The position numbers and the translations under genes were made by a program. From Hydromonas duriensis (lineage in GTDB: Bacteria; Pseudomonadota; Gammaproteobacteria; Burkholderiales; Burkholderiaceae), in NCBI RefSeq assembly GCF_004363775.1, contig NZ_SNZE01000007.1:1-64000 (forward strand): a stretch of DNA of 64,000 bases, given 5' to 3'. The notes beneath the pieces were generated by a model that did no database searches, was not told where the DNA came from, and saw only the letters and a program-made list of their open reading frames with translations. This document shows positions 10,626 through 19,424 of this stretch, in pieces; position 1 is the stretch's first letter, and each line of letters starts with the position of its first letter.

Positions 10626-11078
10626 TTAGCGCAAGCCGCTGGCGTTGCTTAAAATTTGTTTAACGGTAGGGTTTTTTACCCCAATCCAAACAGGCTTGTC
10701 GTCTAATTTACCTGCCAATGCAGTGGCCTTTGTCGCAGGGTCAAATAAGACATATACGTTATTTTCACTGCATTCATGTTGTTTGCACGTGTTGAGTAAG
10801 ACAAAGTGCGTCGAGCCACTGTCAATCACTTGAGAAGGGGCAGAAGGACCGCCGCCGCGATGTAGCCAAGTTGGAATGGAAATCCCAGAAGCAGAAAAGG
10901 CTTTAATAATTGAGGCGCGAAAAGTTGAGTTACGATTCCAGTCGAAATAGTAAGACTGTTCAATTTGTTTGCGCGTTAATTTGTCAAAATTGGTGATTTG
11001 TAAAGCATGAGCCATAGGCGCGGCAAGCAAAGCACTGATGCTTATGGCTGTTGCAATAATTGTATGAGCACGTTTCAT
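10626..11078 (-). CDS. ivy: Ivy-family inhibitor of C-type lysozyme, secreted
   Basis: A periplasmic protein of 150 residues that should block vertebrate C-type lysozyme by inserting a loop into its active site. Signal peptide at about residues 1-25, ending AHA. The diagnostic loop CKQHEC (98-103) matches the family's CKPHDC, and the preceding GISIPTWL and following VYVLFDP segments also match the Ivy fold. The ATG at 11078 is preferred over the TTG two codons earlier. It lies 24 bp behind prfB and is probably co-transcribed. Identification rests on motif memory, not a search. Confidence 0.78.
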   Translation of the reverse strand: MKRAHTIIATAISISALLAAPMAHALQITNFDKLTRKQIEQSYYFDWNRNSTFRASIIKAFSASGISIPTWLHRGGGPSAPSQVIDSGSTHFVLLNTCKQHECSENNVYVLFDPATKATALAGKLDDKPVWIGVKNPTVKQILSNASGLR

Positions 11079-11102
11079 CGTCAATCTTTCTGTTAATAAG
11101 GA

Positions 11103-12207
11103 TTAAACACCTTGTTTAAGGCTCGCTTCAATGAAAGCGTCTAGGTCGCCATCGAGTACTTTAGTGGTGTTTGAAATTTCAACATTGGTGCGCAAGTCTT
11201 TGATGCGTGACTGATCCAATACATACGAGCGGATTTGATGTCCCCAACCCACATCGCTTTTCGAGGCTTCTAGCTTATCTTGCTCGCCTTGACGCTTGCG
11301 CAGTTCCAGTTCGTATAGCTTTGACTTTAACATTTGCATCGCTTCGGCGCGATTGCGGTGTTGCGAACGGTCATTTTGGCACTGCACCACAATGCCTGTA
11401 GGCATATGGGTTAAACGCACCGCTGAGTCGGTTTTATTGATGTGCTGCCCACCTGCACCAGAGGCGCGGTAAGTGTCAACCCGTAAATCTGCTGGGTTGA
11501 CTTCAATTTCAATCGAATCATCGACTTCTGGATACACAAAAATACTGGCAAAAGACGTGTGGCGACCATTGTTCGAGTCAAATGGTGATTTGCGCACCAA
11601 GCGATGAACGCCTGTTTCTGTGCGCAACATGCCGTACGCATATTCACCATCGACCTTCAAACTGGCGGACTTAATGCCTGCAACATCGCCAGCTGATTCT
11701 TCCAAAATTTCGACTTTAAAGTCTTTGCGTTCGCAATAGCGCACGTATTGGCGTAACAACATCGAAGCCCAGTCGCATGCCTCCGTACCGCCTGCCCCTG
11801 CTTGGATGTCCAAAAAGCAACTGGCTGAATCCATTGGGTTTGAGAACATACGGCGAAACTCAGCTTTGCCCAATTCCTCTTCCAGCGAGTGCACATCGCT
11901 CTCTAAAGCTGCGATGGTGGCGACATCGTCTTCATCTTTTGCCATTTCAAACAATTCGGCAGTGTCCGCTTGATGTGATTTTAGATGATTTAACAAGTCA
12001 ACCGTGTTGTCGAGAGACTTTTTTTCTTTGCCTAATTCTTGAGCACGCTTGGAGTCGTTCCAAACATTTGGGTCTTCTAGCTCAGCATTGACAACGATTA
12101 AGCGGTCTGCTTTGGTATCGTAGTCAAAGATACCCCCATAGCGCTTCGATGCGCTCACGAAGGTCATTCAGTTGGTTGCCAATGGCGTTGATGCGTTCAA
12201 TTTCCAT
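11103..12207 (-). CDS. prfB: Peptide chain release factor 2, with programmed +1 frameshift
   Basis: Terminates translation at UGA and UAA. Translation starts at the ATG at 12207 ([11 protein letters not shown]), runs 27 codons and meets an in-frame UGA at 12126-12124. At the slip site, GGGGGTATCTTTGAC, the ribosome shifts +1 and continues as DYDTKADRL to 11103. This is the classic autoregulatory RF2 frameshift. The main part has the stop-codon-reading SPF tripeptide (RKSPFDSN) and the [16 protein letters not shown] catalytic GGQ loop. Reading it as one frame would miss the first 27 residues. Confidence 0.97.
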
Positions 12208-12512
12208 GAAAAACTCAAATTAATCAATAATGTAAAGACTGCGATTATAGGCTGAAACTGCACAAAATGCCAATTGTGATGTTTTGATTTTTCGTCTGTG
12301 TAGATAAGTAGAGGCTGTTGTGAGGTGCATTTTTGGGCGAGCCAAGGCAATCGAGCGAGTCCGTGGTCAATGGTATTTAGCTGGCATGTGATTATTCCAT
12401 TAAAACAAAAGTGAATTTAGTTTTTGGTCTTTGTTCATTTTTTGAAACAATATAAGATGTTGTTTATATCAAAGATGCAAATAAAATATCAATTTGTGAG
12501 GAGTGAATAACG
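12208..12512. other. Intergenic region between divergent prfB and the pirin gene
   Basis: About 305 bp without a gene. It must hold both divergent promoters. The pirin gene has a GAGGAG ribosome site just before its ATG. I see no convincing operator or RNA structure. Confidence 0.5.
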
Positions 12513-13340
12513 ATGGAACGCAGCATTCTAAGCTTCAAAGCTTTACCCGCCAGTCATGGTCCAATTGTTAATTTAATTGGGCCACAAGGTTTGGGGCAGG
12601 ATTTAAAGCCTTTTATCTTTTTAGACTTTTTTAATGCCGAAGTTGAACCAGGTTTCGGATTTGGCATGCATCCACATTCAGGTATCGCCACTTTGACGTA
12701 TCAGCCTGGCAGTGATGTGCGTTACGAAGACACCACTGGACAAAACGGCATTTTGAAAGCAGGTGGTTTAGAGTGGATGAATGCAGGCGGAGGCGCTTGG
12801 CATCAAGGTCAATTGCTGGGCACAGGCTTTGTCACTGGATTTCAATTGTGGGTGGCAATGCCTGCGGGGGTCGAGGATGGTCCTGCTGTTGGGCAATATG
12901 TAGCGCCAGAGGATGTGCCCCAACACAAATCGAATGGGGTGTTGACTAAAGTGCTTTTAGGGCATTGGCAGGGTTTGAGCAGTCCCATTCAATCCCATCA
13001 AGACATGGATTATTTTGCCATAGAGTTGTCGGCGAACACGTCATGGCAGCATCAAACGCCTGCAGAACATAGCATTGCATGGGCTTTTGTGTATGAGGGC
13101 GATGCCCTGGTGAATGGACAATCTTGCTTAAAGCAGTTGGTTATCTTTGATGACGCCAACGGCGACATTCAAATCACCAGCGAATCGGGGGCTAAAGTGA
13201 TGTTTGGCAGCGCCGTGCCTCATGCGGCTGATTTGGTTTTGGGGCGCAGTTCGGTCCATACAAATGCTCAGTCTTTGGCTGTGGCTCAGCAAAAAATTCG
13301 CCAAATTGGCTTACAGTTACAGCAGGATGGTCGCTTGTAA
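12513..13340 (+). CDS. Pirin family protein
   Basis: A bicupin metal-binding protein of 275 residues with a cytoplasmic role; some pirins are quercetin dioxygenases or regulate metabolic enzymes. The N-terminal cupin has the metal motif GMHPHSGIATLTY (about 54-66) and AGGGAWHQGQLL near 93. The usual HxE-type ligand pair is HQG here, so the glutamate ligand is not obvious. The start is fixed by GAGGAG upstream. It stands alone before an FMN reductase gene. Confidence 0.88.
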   Translation: MERSILSFKALPASHGPIVNLIGPQGLGQDLKPFIFLDFFNAEVEPGFGFGMHPHSGIATLTYQPGSDVRYEDTTGQNGILKAGGLEWMNAGGGAWHQGQLLGTGFVTGFQLWVAMPAGVEDGPAVGQYVAPEDVPQHKSNGVLTKVLLGHWQGLSSPIQSHQDMDYFAIELSANTSWQHQTPAEHSIAWAFVYEGDALVNGQSCLKQLVIFDDANGDIQITSESGAKVMFGSAVPHAADLVLGRSSVHTNAQSLAVAQQKIRQIGLQLQQDGRL

Positions 13341-13523
13341 TGCCTGAGGTGAAGCGATAAAGGATGTAGAACCTAAAATCGTTTTTCTCTTGTTGTTTTT
13401 GAACGGTTTTTTCGGTTAGGCGAGCAAATTTTTTCGAGTAGCAGTATCCTATCGCAGCTTTTTATCGATTCGTACTTTAGTTGGCGAATCAACAAATAAA
13501 CAATTTTTCACACGAGGAAGATT

Positions 13524-14051
13524 ATGAAAATCATTGCTTTTGCGGCTTCAAGCAGTCGTCAGTCTATTAATAAAAAATTGGTTCAGTACGCAACCTCTTT
13601 ACTGGATACAGCCGATATTGAAATTTTGGATTTGAATGACTTTGATATGCCTTTATTCAGCCAAGACCGTGAAGCTGAGTTAGGTCAGCATCCTGTGGCA
13701 CAGTCATTTTTAGATAAAATTTCATCGGCGGACGGCTTGGTGATATCGTTTGCAGAACATAACGGTTCTTATTCAGCGGCCTATAAAAACGTATTTGATT
13801 GGGCATCTCGTATCAGCCCTAAAGTTTATGCAGATAAAAAAGTTGTGTTGTTATCCACCTCCCCAGGTCCTGGCGGTGCAGGTAATGTGTTGGCAGCGGC
13901 CAAAAACTCAATGCCTTATTTTGGTGCAACGGTTTTGGCGACACAATCCGTGCCTTCGTTTTATGACAACTTTGACATGGCGCAAAATGTGTTGACCCAC
14001 CCTGAATTAGTCGCTCAAGTGAAAGCGGCCGTTCTGGCATTGCAGGCATAA
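13524..14051 (+). CDS. NADPH-dependent FMN reductase family protein
   Basis: A flavodoxin-fold oxidoreductase of 175 residues that probably reduces FMN or quinone-like compounds with NAD(P)H. It opens IIAFAASSSRQSINKKLVQYA, the phosphate-binding loop of the family, and has AEHNGSYSAAYKNVFDW at about 80-96 (flavin site) and STSPGPGGAGNVLAA near 113. A GAGGAAG site precedes the ATG. Physiological substrate unknown. Confidence 0.88.
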   Translation: MKIIAFAASSSRQSINKKLVQYATSLLDTADIEILDLNDFDMPLFSQDREAELGQHPVAQSFLDKISSADGLVISFAEHNGSYSAAYKNVFDWASRISPKVYADKKVVLLSTSPGPGGAGNVLAAAKNSMPYFGATVLATQSVPSFYDNFDMAQNVLTHPELVAQVKAAVLALQA

Positions 14052-14114
14052 GCATGACGAGGAGCTGAGTGCTTGAACCCGTTTCAACCAAAGCGAAATC
14101 ATAGCGAAACAAAG

Positions 14115-14137
14115 GCGAGCGTAAGCTCGCTTTTTTT
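14115..14137 (+). terminator. Terminator after the FMN reductase gene
   Basis: Stem GCGAGC / GCTCGC with a GTAA loop and seven Ts. Confidence 0.85.
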
Positions 14138-14374
14138 AATTAACGATGAAATACTTCGCGCCTTGAATTATGTTGAATTGCACGCTACACTTCATCTTCA
14201 AACTGCATGGGGTATTCAAAGTCAAAGAGCGACAGTTAAACATTAAATCTGTGTTTAAACATCAATAAGCCTAACCGCTGTATCCCTATTTTTTAAAGCA
14301 GTGCTCGCGATTACAAGCGAATCATTACAAAAAATTACACGAAAAAGAAGAAACAAAATATTAAGCAAGAGGGT

Positions 14375-14403
14375 CACAACCATTCTGACATGGTTGTGTT
14401 TTT
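14375..14403 (+). promoter_or_regulatory. Terminator-like hairpin in the ppc leader
   Basis: CACAACCA / TGGTTGTG form an 8-bp stem with an 8-base loop followed by TTTTT, ending about 27 bases before the ppc ATG. It could be an attenuator, or the end of an unseen upstream transcript. Confidence 0.5.
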
Positions 14404-14429
14404 GTGTATGAAACACATAGGAGAACACC

Positions 14430-17246
14430 ATGACTTTACCCGCAACGCCGCTGTTGCCCGTGCAAGCCGATGAAAAACAACAACCTTTAATTGAAGACAC
14501 GCGGTTATTGGGGCGTTTGTTAGGCGATGCCTTGCGTGTGCATGCGAGCCAGCAAGCCTTTGACAATACCGAAAGCATCCGCCAAGCTGCGGTGCATTTT
14601 CGCAAAAGTGAGTCGAGCGAGAGCGATTCGCACGCATCACAAACGGCGCGTAAGGCCTTGACCGACATGTGTGCCAACTTAGATGATTCTGCCGCTTTGA
14701 CCGTGATTCGTGCTTTTAGTTTGTTTTCGCAATTGGCGAATATTGCCGAGGATGTGCACCAAAACCGCCGCCGTCGTATTTATCGTTTAAAAGGTGCTGC
14801 GCCGCAAACAGGTACTTTGGCGCGTGCATTGTTAAATATTCAAAATAAAGGCGTGTCGGCGAAAGATGCGCTGCATGCCATGACGCAAGTGGCAGTTGTG
14901 CCCGTATTAACCGCGCACCCGACGCAGGTGCAGCGCAAAAGTATGCTGGATTTGACCCGAGCCTTGGCGGAGTTGTTGACGCGTCGTGACTTTGGCGCGA
15001 TGGATGAGGAACAAGAGCAGGAGTGGGCGCAAGACATTGACCGTCTGGTACAGACGTTATGGCAAACCTCGATTTTGCGAACCTCTAAGTTGAAAGTCAC
15101 GGATGAAATTAACAATGCCATCAGTTACTATCCTGTGACGTTTTTAAAACGTATCCCCGCCTTGGTGACCCGCTACCAAAATATAGCGCGAACCTTGTCT
15201 CTTGCCGCAGGTGAGTGCAGCGAGCACATTCGAGATTTACAGCCCATCCGTATGGGGATGTGGATTGGTGGCGACCGAGATGGCAATCCATTTGTGACCG
15301 CTGAAACGCTCGACTATTGTGCCCATGCACAAGCCAGTGCAGTGTTTGAACACTATCTGGCTGAGTTACATGCGTTAGGTAGTGAGTTGCCATTGGCAAC
15401 CACGATTGTACAAGTCACGCCCGAATTGCAAAAATTGGCGGATCGCTCAGGCGACGCCTCGCCGCATCGTGCGAATGAACCGTATCGCCGCGCTATTATT
15501 GGTCTGTACGGTCGAGTGGCTCAAACTGCTCATGATGTGTGCGGTGTAGTGGCAGTGCCCGCATCACAAGTGCCTGCCTCAATGTATGGGCACGCAGATG
15601 ATTTTTTAGTGGATTTGCGCATTATCGAAGCCTCATTGCGGGCCAATAACAGTGCGGCATTGGTGGCGGGGCGTTTGAATCACTTGATTGAGGCGGTGCA
15701 GGTCTTCGGCTTTCATTTGGCGACCATTGACCTGCGACAAAATTCCGATGTACATGAAGCATGTGTCGCTGAATTGCTCAAAGGTGCTCAGGTTGTGGAT
15801 GATTACAGCGCACTTAACGAAAGCCAACGTTGCGAATTATTATTAAATGAGCTCAACAGCTCTCGTGTTTTAACCAATCCTTGGTTGGCAAAAAGCGAGT
15901 TGCTGACGGGTGAAACGGCAATTTTTAACAAAGCCCGTGAGCTACGTGAACGTTTCGGCGACCGTTTAATTGAGCAAGCGATTATTTCCAAAGCCACCAG
16001 CGTGTCGGACATGCTTGAGGTGGCGGTGATGATGAAAGAGGCGGGGCTAGCGGCGGGAGGGGCGGCTGGATTTTGCGCCTTTGACATCGTCCCTTTGTTT
16101 GAAACCATTGAAGATTTAGAAGCCGCACCAGAAGTCATGCGCGCATGGTTTAAGTTGCCCTTGGTCAACCAATGGCTCGATGCCCGTGGGCGCACGCAAG
16201 AGGTCATGCTTGGCTATTCAGACAGCAATAAAGACGGTGGTTTCTTGACCTCCAACTGGTCGTTGTATGAAGCGCAGCAAGCCCTGACACAAATTGCCGC
16301 CCAAGCCAATGTGTCGATGTCGTTCTTTCATGGGCGTGGCGGTTCAGTCGGTCGCGGTGGCGGACCGAGCTACGAAGCGATTTTGGCGCAACCCGCAGGG
16401 AGTGTGCAAGGAAAAATTCGCCTCACTGAGCAGGGCGAAGTCATCGGCGCGAAATACGGCGACCCAGACTTGGGCTTGCGCAATTTAGAAACCTTAGTCG
16501 CGGCGGGCTTGGAATCGAGCGCGATGCACACTTCGGATGCAAAAGATTGGGGCGATTTTGAGGTCGCCATGCGCGAAATGTCAGATTTGAGTTTTAAAGC
16601 CTATCGCAAATTGGTGTATGAAACCGAGGGCTTCACCGACTTTTTCCGTGCCGCCACGCCCATCAATGAAATTGCCCAATTGAATATCGGCTCACGTCCT
16701 TCGGCGCGTAAACCATCCACTCGCATTGAAGACTTGCGCGCCATTCCGTGGGTGTTTTCGTGGGCGCAAGCACGCATCATGTTGCCAGGTTGGTACGGCG
16801 TTGGTTCTGCATTTACAGAATGGGTGGACGGTGATGTCAATCGGTTAAATACATTGAAAGCGATGTATCGAGATTGGCCATTTTTCAAATCAGTGATTTC
16901 TAATATTGATATGGTTTTGTCGAAAACAGACTTGGCGATAGCCTCGCGTTATGCTGAAATGGTGACGGATAGCGTGTTGTCGGAGCGTATTTTTGGAGAG
17001 ATTATCGCCGAGTGGCAACGCACGTTTCGTATACTCATGCAAATTACAGGTCAAGATGTCCTGCTATCGGATAACCCAACTCTTGCGCGTAGCCTGCGCA
17101 ACCGATTGCCTTACCTAGATCCGTTGAATCATTTGCAAGTTGAGTTGCTCAAACGCTATCGCGCAGGAGATGAGTCACAGGAGGTGCAAAATGGCATCCA
17201 CATTGCGATTAATGGCTTGGCAGCGGGTTTGCGTAACAGTGGTTAG
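14430..17246 (+). CDS. ppc: Phosphoenolpyruvate carboxylase
   Basis: Anaplerotic enzyme that makes oxaloacetate from PEP and bicarbonate, feeding the TCA cycle. It has 938 residues, full length. Catalytic and conserved blocks: VLTAHPTQVQRKS (His near residue 158), GGDRDGNPFVTAET, LGYSDSNKDGGFLTSNW, and the glycine-rich FHGRGGSVGRGGGP loop. The protein ends RNSG, the conserved C-terminal type that enters the active site. Ribosome site AGGAGA; terminator directly downstream. Confidence 0.97.
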   Translation: MTLPATPLLPVQADEKQQPLIEDTRLLGRLLGDALRVHASQQAFDNTESIRQAAVHFRKSESSESDSHASQTARKALTDMCANLDDSAALTVIRAFSLFSQLANIAEDVHQNRRRRIYRLKGAAPQTGTLARALLNIQNKGVSAKDALHAMTQVAVVPVLTAHPTQVQRKSMLDLTRALAELLTRRDFGAMDEEQEQEWAQDIDRLVQTLWQTSILRTSKLKVTDEINNAISYYPVTFLKRIPALVTRYQNIARTLSLAAGECSEHIRDLQPIRMGMWIGGDRDGNPFVTAETLDYCAHAQASAVFEHYLAELHALGSELPLATTIVQVTPELQKLADRSGDASPHRANEPYRRAIIGLYGRVAQTAHDVCGVVAVPASQVPASMYGHADDFLVDLRIIEASLRANNSAALVAGRLNHLIEAVQVFGFHLATIDLRQNSDVHEACVAELLKGAQVVDDYSALNESQRCELLLNELNSSRVLTNPWLAKSELLTGETAIFNKARELRERFGDRLIEQAIISKATSVSDMLEVAVMMKEAGLAAGGAAGFCAFDIVPLFETIEDLEAAPEVMRAWFKLPLVNQWLDARGRTQEVMLGYSDSNKDGGFLTSNWSLYEAQQALTQIAAQANVSMSFFHGRGGSVGRGGGPSYEAILAQPAGSVQGKIRLTEQGEVIGAKYGDPDLGLRNLETLVAAGLESSAMHTSDAKDWGDFEVAMREMSDLSFKAYRKLVYETEGFTDFFRAATPINEIAQLNIGSRPSARKPSTRIEDLRAIPWVFSWAQARIMLPGWYGVGSAFTEWVDGDVNRLNTLKAMYRDWPFFKSVISNIDMVLSKTDLAIASRYAEMVTDSVLSERIFGEIIAEWQRTFRILMQITGQDVLLSDNPTLARSLRNRLPYLDPLNHLQVELLKRYRAGDESQEVQNGIHIAINGLAAGLRNSG

Positions 17247-17283
17247 AAGTGGTTAGAGTGCTCGTTTGTTTATGAGCAAACGT

Positions 17284-17317
17284 TAAAAAAGGCTTTGTTT
17301 GTGCAAAGCCTTTTTTT
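17284..17317. terminator. Terminator between ppc and the convergent sigma-factor operon
   Basis: Stem AAAAAAGGCTTTG / CAAAGCCTTTTTT with a 6-base loop. The symmetrical A and T runs allow it to work in both directions. Confidence 0.88.
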
Positions 17318-17323
17318 AATGTT

Positions 17324-17512
17324 TCAACCTGCATCAGGTTTGTTGGCATCGTATTCCGACAGTATTTGATTCAACGCTTTGTTATTGCGTTTAAAAGTTC
17401 GACACTTGTAACACATCAAAGGGTGTATTGTGGCTTGTACACGTTTGGAAATCGACAGTTGATTTATTTGCTCGGTAACAACCCATTGGATAAATGTTTT
17501 GCATCGTATCAT
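17324..17512 (-). CDS. Small zinc-binding anti-sigma-like protein (ZAS/zf-HC2 type)
   Basis: A 62-residue protein with the zinc motif HPLMCYKC (His30, Cys34, Cys37), the HxxxCxxC signature of zinc-containing anti-sigma factors. Its ATG overlaps the TGA of the upstream ECF sigma gene (ATGA), a sign of translational coupling. By family knowledge it would hold the sigma factor inactive until a metal or redox signal is sensed. No transmembrane segment is present, so it should be cytoplasmic. It is last in the bufferin operon. Confidence 0.72.
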   Translation of the reverse strand: MIRCKTFIQWVVTEQINQLSISKRVQATIHPLMCYKCRTFKRNNKALNQILSEYDANKPDAG

Positions 17513-18099
17513 TTATGTTCTCCAAACCAACGATAAGTTAGGCATTGTTGCAGTCCAATTCTTGAGCGACTTAAAATTTTCCAATAATTGGCCTGAGTTA
17601 ATTGACATATGTCACAAATTTCCTCGGCCTCTAATTCTAAAATAGCCCGCATGGTAAAAACTTGCGTCATGTTTTTGGGGAGTTGGTTGACACACGCATC
17701 CAAAACCGCCCAAAATTGCTTGTTTTGTAAACAATTTTCAGGGTTCGACCAGTTGGCATGCTCAATTTCATTGGCCCAGTAGCCATCGGATGTAAAAAAA
17801 TGATCTAAAAAATCATTGTTCTCATCTTCTGCTTGAAACAGACTTGAAAAATTTATGCTGCGTTTTTTGTGTGCACTCCGAAAATAATCAACAATTTTAT
17901 TTCTTAAAATTGAAAAGACCCATTTATCGAGCGAAGTCGTGTCATTACAATTGGCAATGTTTTCATAAGCCGCTAGTAAAGTGTCTTGGGTGATGTCTTC
18001 GGCAGCATGCTTGTCACCCATTTGCCAACTGGCGAAATTAAATAAGCGTGGGCGTAACTGAGTCAAACATCGTTGTAACTTTTCATTGTCCAAATCCAT
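17509..18099 (-). CDS. ECF-family RNA polymerase sigma factor
   Basis: A 196-residue alternative sigma factor. Region 2 lies at about 25-85 (AEDITQDTLLAAYEN, then KWVFSILRNKIVDYFR) and region 4 near 140-190 (TQVFTMRAILELEAEEICDICQLT). It sits 25 bp behind the DoxX gene and overlaps the downstream ZAS gene by 4 bp. In Cupriavidus the comparable gold-induced gig genes are tied to the sigma factor RpoQ, so I infer this one activates its own bufferin operon. Confidence 0.9.
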   Translation of the reverse strand: MDLDNEKLQRCLTQLRPRLFNFASWQMGDKHAAEDITQDTLLAAYENIANCNDTTSLDKWVFSILRNKIVDYFRSAHKKRSINFSSLFQAEDENNDFLDHFFTSDGYWANEIEHANWSNPENCLQNKQFWAVLDACVNQLPKNMTQVFTMRAILELEAEEICDICQLTQANYWKILSRSRIGLQQCLTYRWFGEHK

Positions 18100-18124
18100 T
18101 CAGATGTCCCCAATGTTAAAAAAA

Positions 18125-18607
18125 TTAAGATTTAAGCCAATTTTTGAGCCAATAATCGGCGGTCAGTGCGCGAATTTTTTGAGTCATTAACAACCCCAAA
18201 ATCAGTCCCCATTCTAAGTGGTCTTGTAATGCAGCAGGACTGTCTTTTAATGCCGTATAGTACGATAACACAGCGACTAGGTTTAGGATAAATAACCCTG
18301 TTGCGGCAAAGCGAGTGGTTAAGCCTAACACCAATAAAATTGGTAATACCAGCTCTCCTGTCGTGGCGAGGTAGGCGGCGAAATCAGGGGGTAATAAAGG
18401 CACATGGTATTCTTCTTGAAATAAAAATAAAGTGCTGTCCCAGTCTCGTATTTTGACTAAACCTGACATGAAAAATACTTTTGCAACATATAAACGTGCA
18501 GCCAAATCCACCAATGGCGATGCCGCGCTTAGTAATGTTGAAACCTTACCCCATACAGTACAAACAGGCTGAAAAAATGATGTAAATCCCATGTTTTTAA
18601 TAGACAT
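18125..18607 (-). CDS. DoxX-family inner-membrane protein of the bufferin operon
   Basis: A four-helix membrane protein of 160 residues. DoxX marks are LAARLYVAKVFFMSGLVKIRD (about 34-54) and YLATTGELVLPILLVLGL. The start at 18607 is set by AGGAG seven bases upstream; the longer frame to 18640 would overlap bufC. Homologues sit behind bufABC (gigT in Cupriavidus) in copper- or gold-responsive operons. The exact role is not established; it may support redox or metal handling at the membrane. Confidence 0.85.
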   Translation of the reverse strand: MSIKNMGFTSFFQPVCTVWGKVSTLLSAASPLVDLAARLYVAKVFFMSGLVKIRDWDSTLFLFQEEYHVPLLPPDFAAYLATTGELVLPILLVLGLTTRFAATGLFILNLVAVLSYYTALKDSPAALQDHLEWGLILGLLMTQKIRALTADYWLKNWLKS

Positions 18608-18617
18608 GATAATTCTC

Positions 18618-19424
18618 CTATAGTTGATTTGATAAGCCAATATGTGTGTTACTCATGCAGAGAATCTTGTATTCAACGCATTGATATAAAACTTGGGCAA
18701 CGATGTGTTCAGATTCGTTGGTGGTGCCGATGTCTTTGGAAATGGCATCGCACAGATGAATGAAGCTGCTGTGTTGCTTGATGAGCGATAAGGTCTGAAA
18801 CATCAGTTGATTGGCACTGAGCCACTGAGTCATGCCCGTTTCGTCTCGCCAAACAAGCCAATAAGATTGAGCGGCTTCAGGTGAAGGCACCGCACTGCCT
18901 TGGCTGAGTGCTTGCCAGACAGGTACGACATTCCAATTAAATTCAAACAAGGTTACAGATGGATGCAAGCACAATTCCAAGTCCAGCCATTGCTCGGCGG
19001 ATAGTCTTTTTAAATCGGAAGCGGATAATCGCTCGGCATTGGCCGCATCAATTGAATGCCTAATTGCCCAATCAAATTGAGCCAATTCAGAAAAAATGGG
19101 TATCTCGCTGTAGGGCTTTGTTATGCTTAAAAAAACAGCCAATGCTTCACCGTACCAACGTATCGAAGCATGTTCAGGTGGGTGAGCCAATACATACCGT
19201 TTATGCAGCGTTGAAAAGTCATCATCACCTAACAATTGATGCAGCATGGGATAGTTCGCTCGTAAGGCTTCCTCTAAGCGAGCAATATATGCATGTTGAT
19301 ACACCGCCAAACGCTGCGCTTGCGGAATATGCCCCACGTTGACGGGGGATTGCAGTTGGTTCGTGTTCGATAAAATACTTTGCTGCAAGTCATTTTGCCA
19401 ATCAGAAAGTAACATGCGATTCAT
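18618..19424 (-). CDS. bufC: DUF2063 protein, bufferin maturation partner BufC
   Basis: A 268-residue DUF2063 protein that acts with the DUF692 enzyme in post-translational modification of the BufA precursor, probably as recognition subunit. The N-terminal DNA-binding-like DUF2063 domain includes QRLAVYQHAYIARLEEALRANYP (about 37-59). It overlaps bufB by 23 bp, with an AAGGAGG site inside bufB, so the two are translationally linked. It has no signal peptide, consistent with cytoplasmic maturation before export. Confidence 0.87.
   Translation of the reverse strand: MNRMLLSDWQNDLQQSILSNTNQLQSPVNVGHIPQAQRLAVYQHAYIARLEEALRANYPMLHQLLGDDDFSTLHKRYVLAHPPEHASIRWYGEALAVFLSITKPYSEIPIFSELAQFDWAIRHSIDAANAERLSASDLKRLSAEQWLDLELCLHPSVTLFEFNWNVVPVWQALSQGSAVPSPEAAQSYWLVWRDETGMTQWLSANQLMFQTLSLIKQHSSFIHLCDAISKDIGTTNESEHIVAQVLYQCVEYKILCMSNTHIGLSNQL

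Larger units (their letters stand above)
14052..14429 (+). other. Intergenic region and ppc leader
   Basis: About 380 bp without a gene. It holds the terminator of the FMN reductase (14115-14137) and, close to ppc, a hairpin plus T-run (14375-14403). I see nothing else that I can name. Confidence 0.6.
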
